NCBI GenBank assembly: GCA_029964075.1 | Contig: CM057142.1 | Span: forward strand, 33,482,392 to 33,546,391 | Direction of reading: 5' to 3' | DNA length: 64,000 nt | Source: Patiria pectinifera | Lineage: Eukaryota > Echinodermata > Asteroidea > Valvatida > Asterinidae | Made by a program: the position numbers and the translations under genes | Notes under the pieces: generated by a model | Told to the model about the DNA's origin: nothing | What the model saw: only the letters and a program-made list of their open reading frames with translations | The model's database searches: none | In this document: piece after piece, positions 62,446-64,000 of the stretch | Numbering within the stretch: the stretch's first letter is position 1 | How the letters are laid out: each line of letters begins with the position of its first letter

Positions 62446-64000
62446 ATTTTGAATTGTTGGCTGCCTGAATTCCCATTCTCGCTGGGTAGGCTGGTTCCCG
62501 CCCCGTAATTGCTATTGGTAATGCACAGAGCGGGAGCCAGTCTGCTCGCCATGCGGATCTGTTTGTGCCCAAAACAAAAGCCTGTTTTTCAGAGGGTTGC
62601 AGACGCCCAAAAAAGGAAATCAAATTTGTTGAAGAGCACGGGGAACGCATCTATATGCAAATGCAAACGCAAAGCATGTTTGACATCACAACACATTTTG
62701 ACTGAGCTGAAATTGCATGCAACTGTTGACAATTTTAAGCATGTGAACTTGCCCATGACGTCACAACTTTGCGTTTACATTTGCTTTTGCTCCAGGTATG
62801 AATCAGCCTTAACCACTTCGTGCTGGGATTATTTTGACAGTGACCAGACCCAGGCGCGGGATTGTTTTTCACAAACCTCAATGCCAGACGGGTTCAGGCC
62901 GTCATCTGCGGGTAGCACACCCTGATATTTCCGGCCTCGCTCACTGCGAGCGGGTCGCTGACAGATATTTCTGGCCTCGCTCGTTGCGTGTTTATCTGTA
63001 ATCCGTTCTGAATACTGCAAAACCTTTGCGTGTATACACGTCCGACGTGAATTGATTAAGGCTCTGACCTTGACACGTTTAATGCAGGCGTCAATTTGAA
63101 GCCTGAACCCACCCTCCTCACGTCATCACCTTTCTTCACCTGAGCCAATTATGTATAAGGTCAGGATTTCACCACCTCTTCACTCTATCAGCAAATGTGT
63201 TGGTCCAGGCTTCACCCTTTGAATTATTTCCATAGGTGAAGCTTCACTTTTTCAGTTTTTGCCAGGTCTGACGCTTCACCACTGTTTCACCATATTGGCC
63301 ATCTGCATAGTTTAAGCTTCACCTCTATTAAAATCAAGCTTCATTAATGTTTACTTATAACTAGACCATGACTGCAATGGTTAAATTTGTAATTCCACAC
63401 TGCTAAAAAAGTACCAAGTCAACCAGGTTTCAATCCAAAGATACAGTGACATTTATTTTGTAAATCCAATGTTTCTACAAACACATTTTTGTTAAAAAGC
63501 ATGAAGTTTATTCGAAAGTTGTTTTAACTTTGACACGCGTACGTTCGCGATCGCCTTTCCTTGCTGATAAGGACAGGGGACTAGTCTAGTTCGCCTCGTT
63601 GCTATAAACTTTCGCCAACGCTGCGTGGCGGCGCACAGCTTGTTCGATCCACTCAAAATGAGATCGGTAGCAAACGTGCAAACTTGGCAACGCTTTGCAA
63701 GTGGAACCACCACAGGATACAGTTTGCAAGGTGGTGCGGCGCGCGATGTTAGATTGTGTGTATTTGTGTGGGCAAACTTCAGTTCAAAAATTGCGCGCAC
63801 ACAAATTCCAAGTTGGCTTGCGCGAATTTCAAAACAGGCCATCTTATTAGATTGCATCACAATTACAGTTGTTTGAAACGCCACGACTTCGACATACTTT
63901 CGGCGCGACCGATGTCGTGGATTCGATGTCACATCACCAAACACAAATAAGGCTCGTCAACGCTTCACCCGTTCATCAACTTTATAGGTAACGCTTCACC
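62446..64000. other. 3' flank, no supported gene
   Basis: Contains a GCTTCACC/TTTCACC-rich degenerate stretch (63110-63340, and again at the window end) and open frames at 63492-63950 without family signal. Nothing here is supported as a gene. Confidence 0.5.

Overview
The window is eukaryotic nuclear DNA, most likely from a marine invertebrate animal. Coding exons are short, have GT/AG splice sites and sit in kilobase introns packed with fold-back (MITE-like) repeats, tRNA-headed SINE fragments and minisatellites. The species cannot be fixed from the sequence. A deuterostome such as an echinoderm, hemichordate or cephalochordate would fit, but this is a guess.

Layout. (1) Positions 809-9166 (+) hold the last five exons seen of CDKAL1, the tRNA methylthiotransferase that makes ms2t6A37: the end of the radical-SAM part, the TRAM domain and a C-terminal membrane anchor. 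(2) 9167-19024 is repeat-rich and shows no supported gene. (3) 19025-35674 is a nearly complete 16.65 kb Polinton/Maverick-type virus-like transposon. It has ~255 bp terminal inverted repeats and a flanking 5 bp direct repeat (AAACA). Its genes include a protein-primed-type family B DNA polymerase, a retroviral-type DDE integrase, an A32/FtsK-type packaging ATPase, a probable double-jelly-roll capsid protein, a TFIIB-like protein and eight uncharacterised, mostly membrane or coiled-coil proteins. No adenovirus-type protease was recognised. Four genes carry at least six frame breaks, so this copy is either decaying or contains assembly indels. One end carries 13 hairpins arranged in two tandem repeat families. 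(4) 35995-61953 (+) is a second host gene of 15 exons (836 codons). I read it as two tandem TIR-like domains, a long disordered linker and a C-terminal Death domain. Each TIR-like domain is encoded by a matching three-exon set. Every intron is phase 1. Between the transposon end and the start codon lie only 320 bp, which hold a perfect AP-1 site, a perfect NF-kB site and a TATA-like box. (5) 61954-64000 is the 3' flank and repeats.

How the parts work together. Inside the transposon, POLB and INT supply replication and integration, while the capsid candidate and ATPase supply particle assembly and packaging. The TFIIB-like protein could direct transcription of element genes from a shared AT-rich start motif. 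The host gene looks like an innate-immunity adaptor (TIR plus Death folds, NF-kB/AP-1 sites), and the transposon has landed immediately upstream of it.

The introns record nested transposition. The best case is a 2.56 kb Helentron-associated element (HINE) with ~171 bp repeats, each normally carrying a TGACGTCA motif, inserted into a MITE whose two halves can be read on either side.
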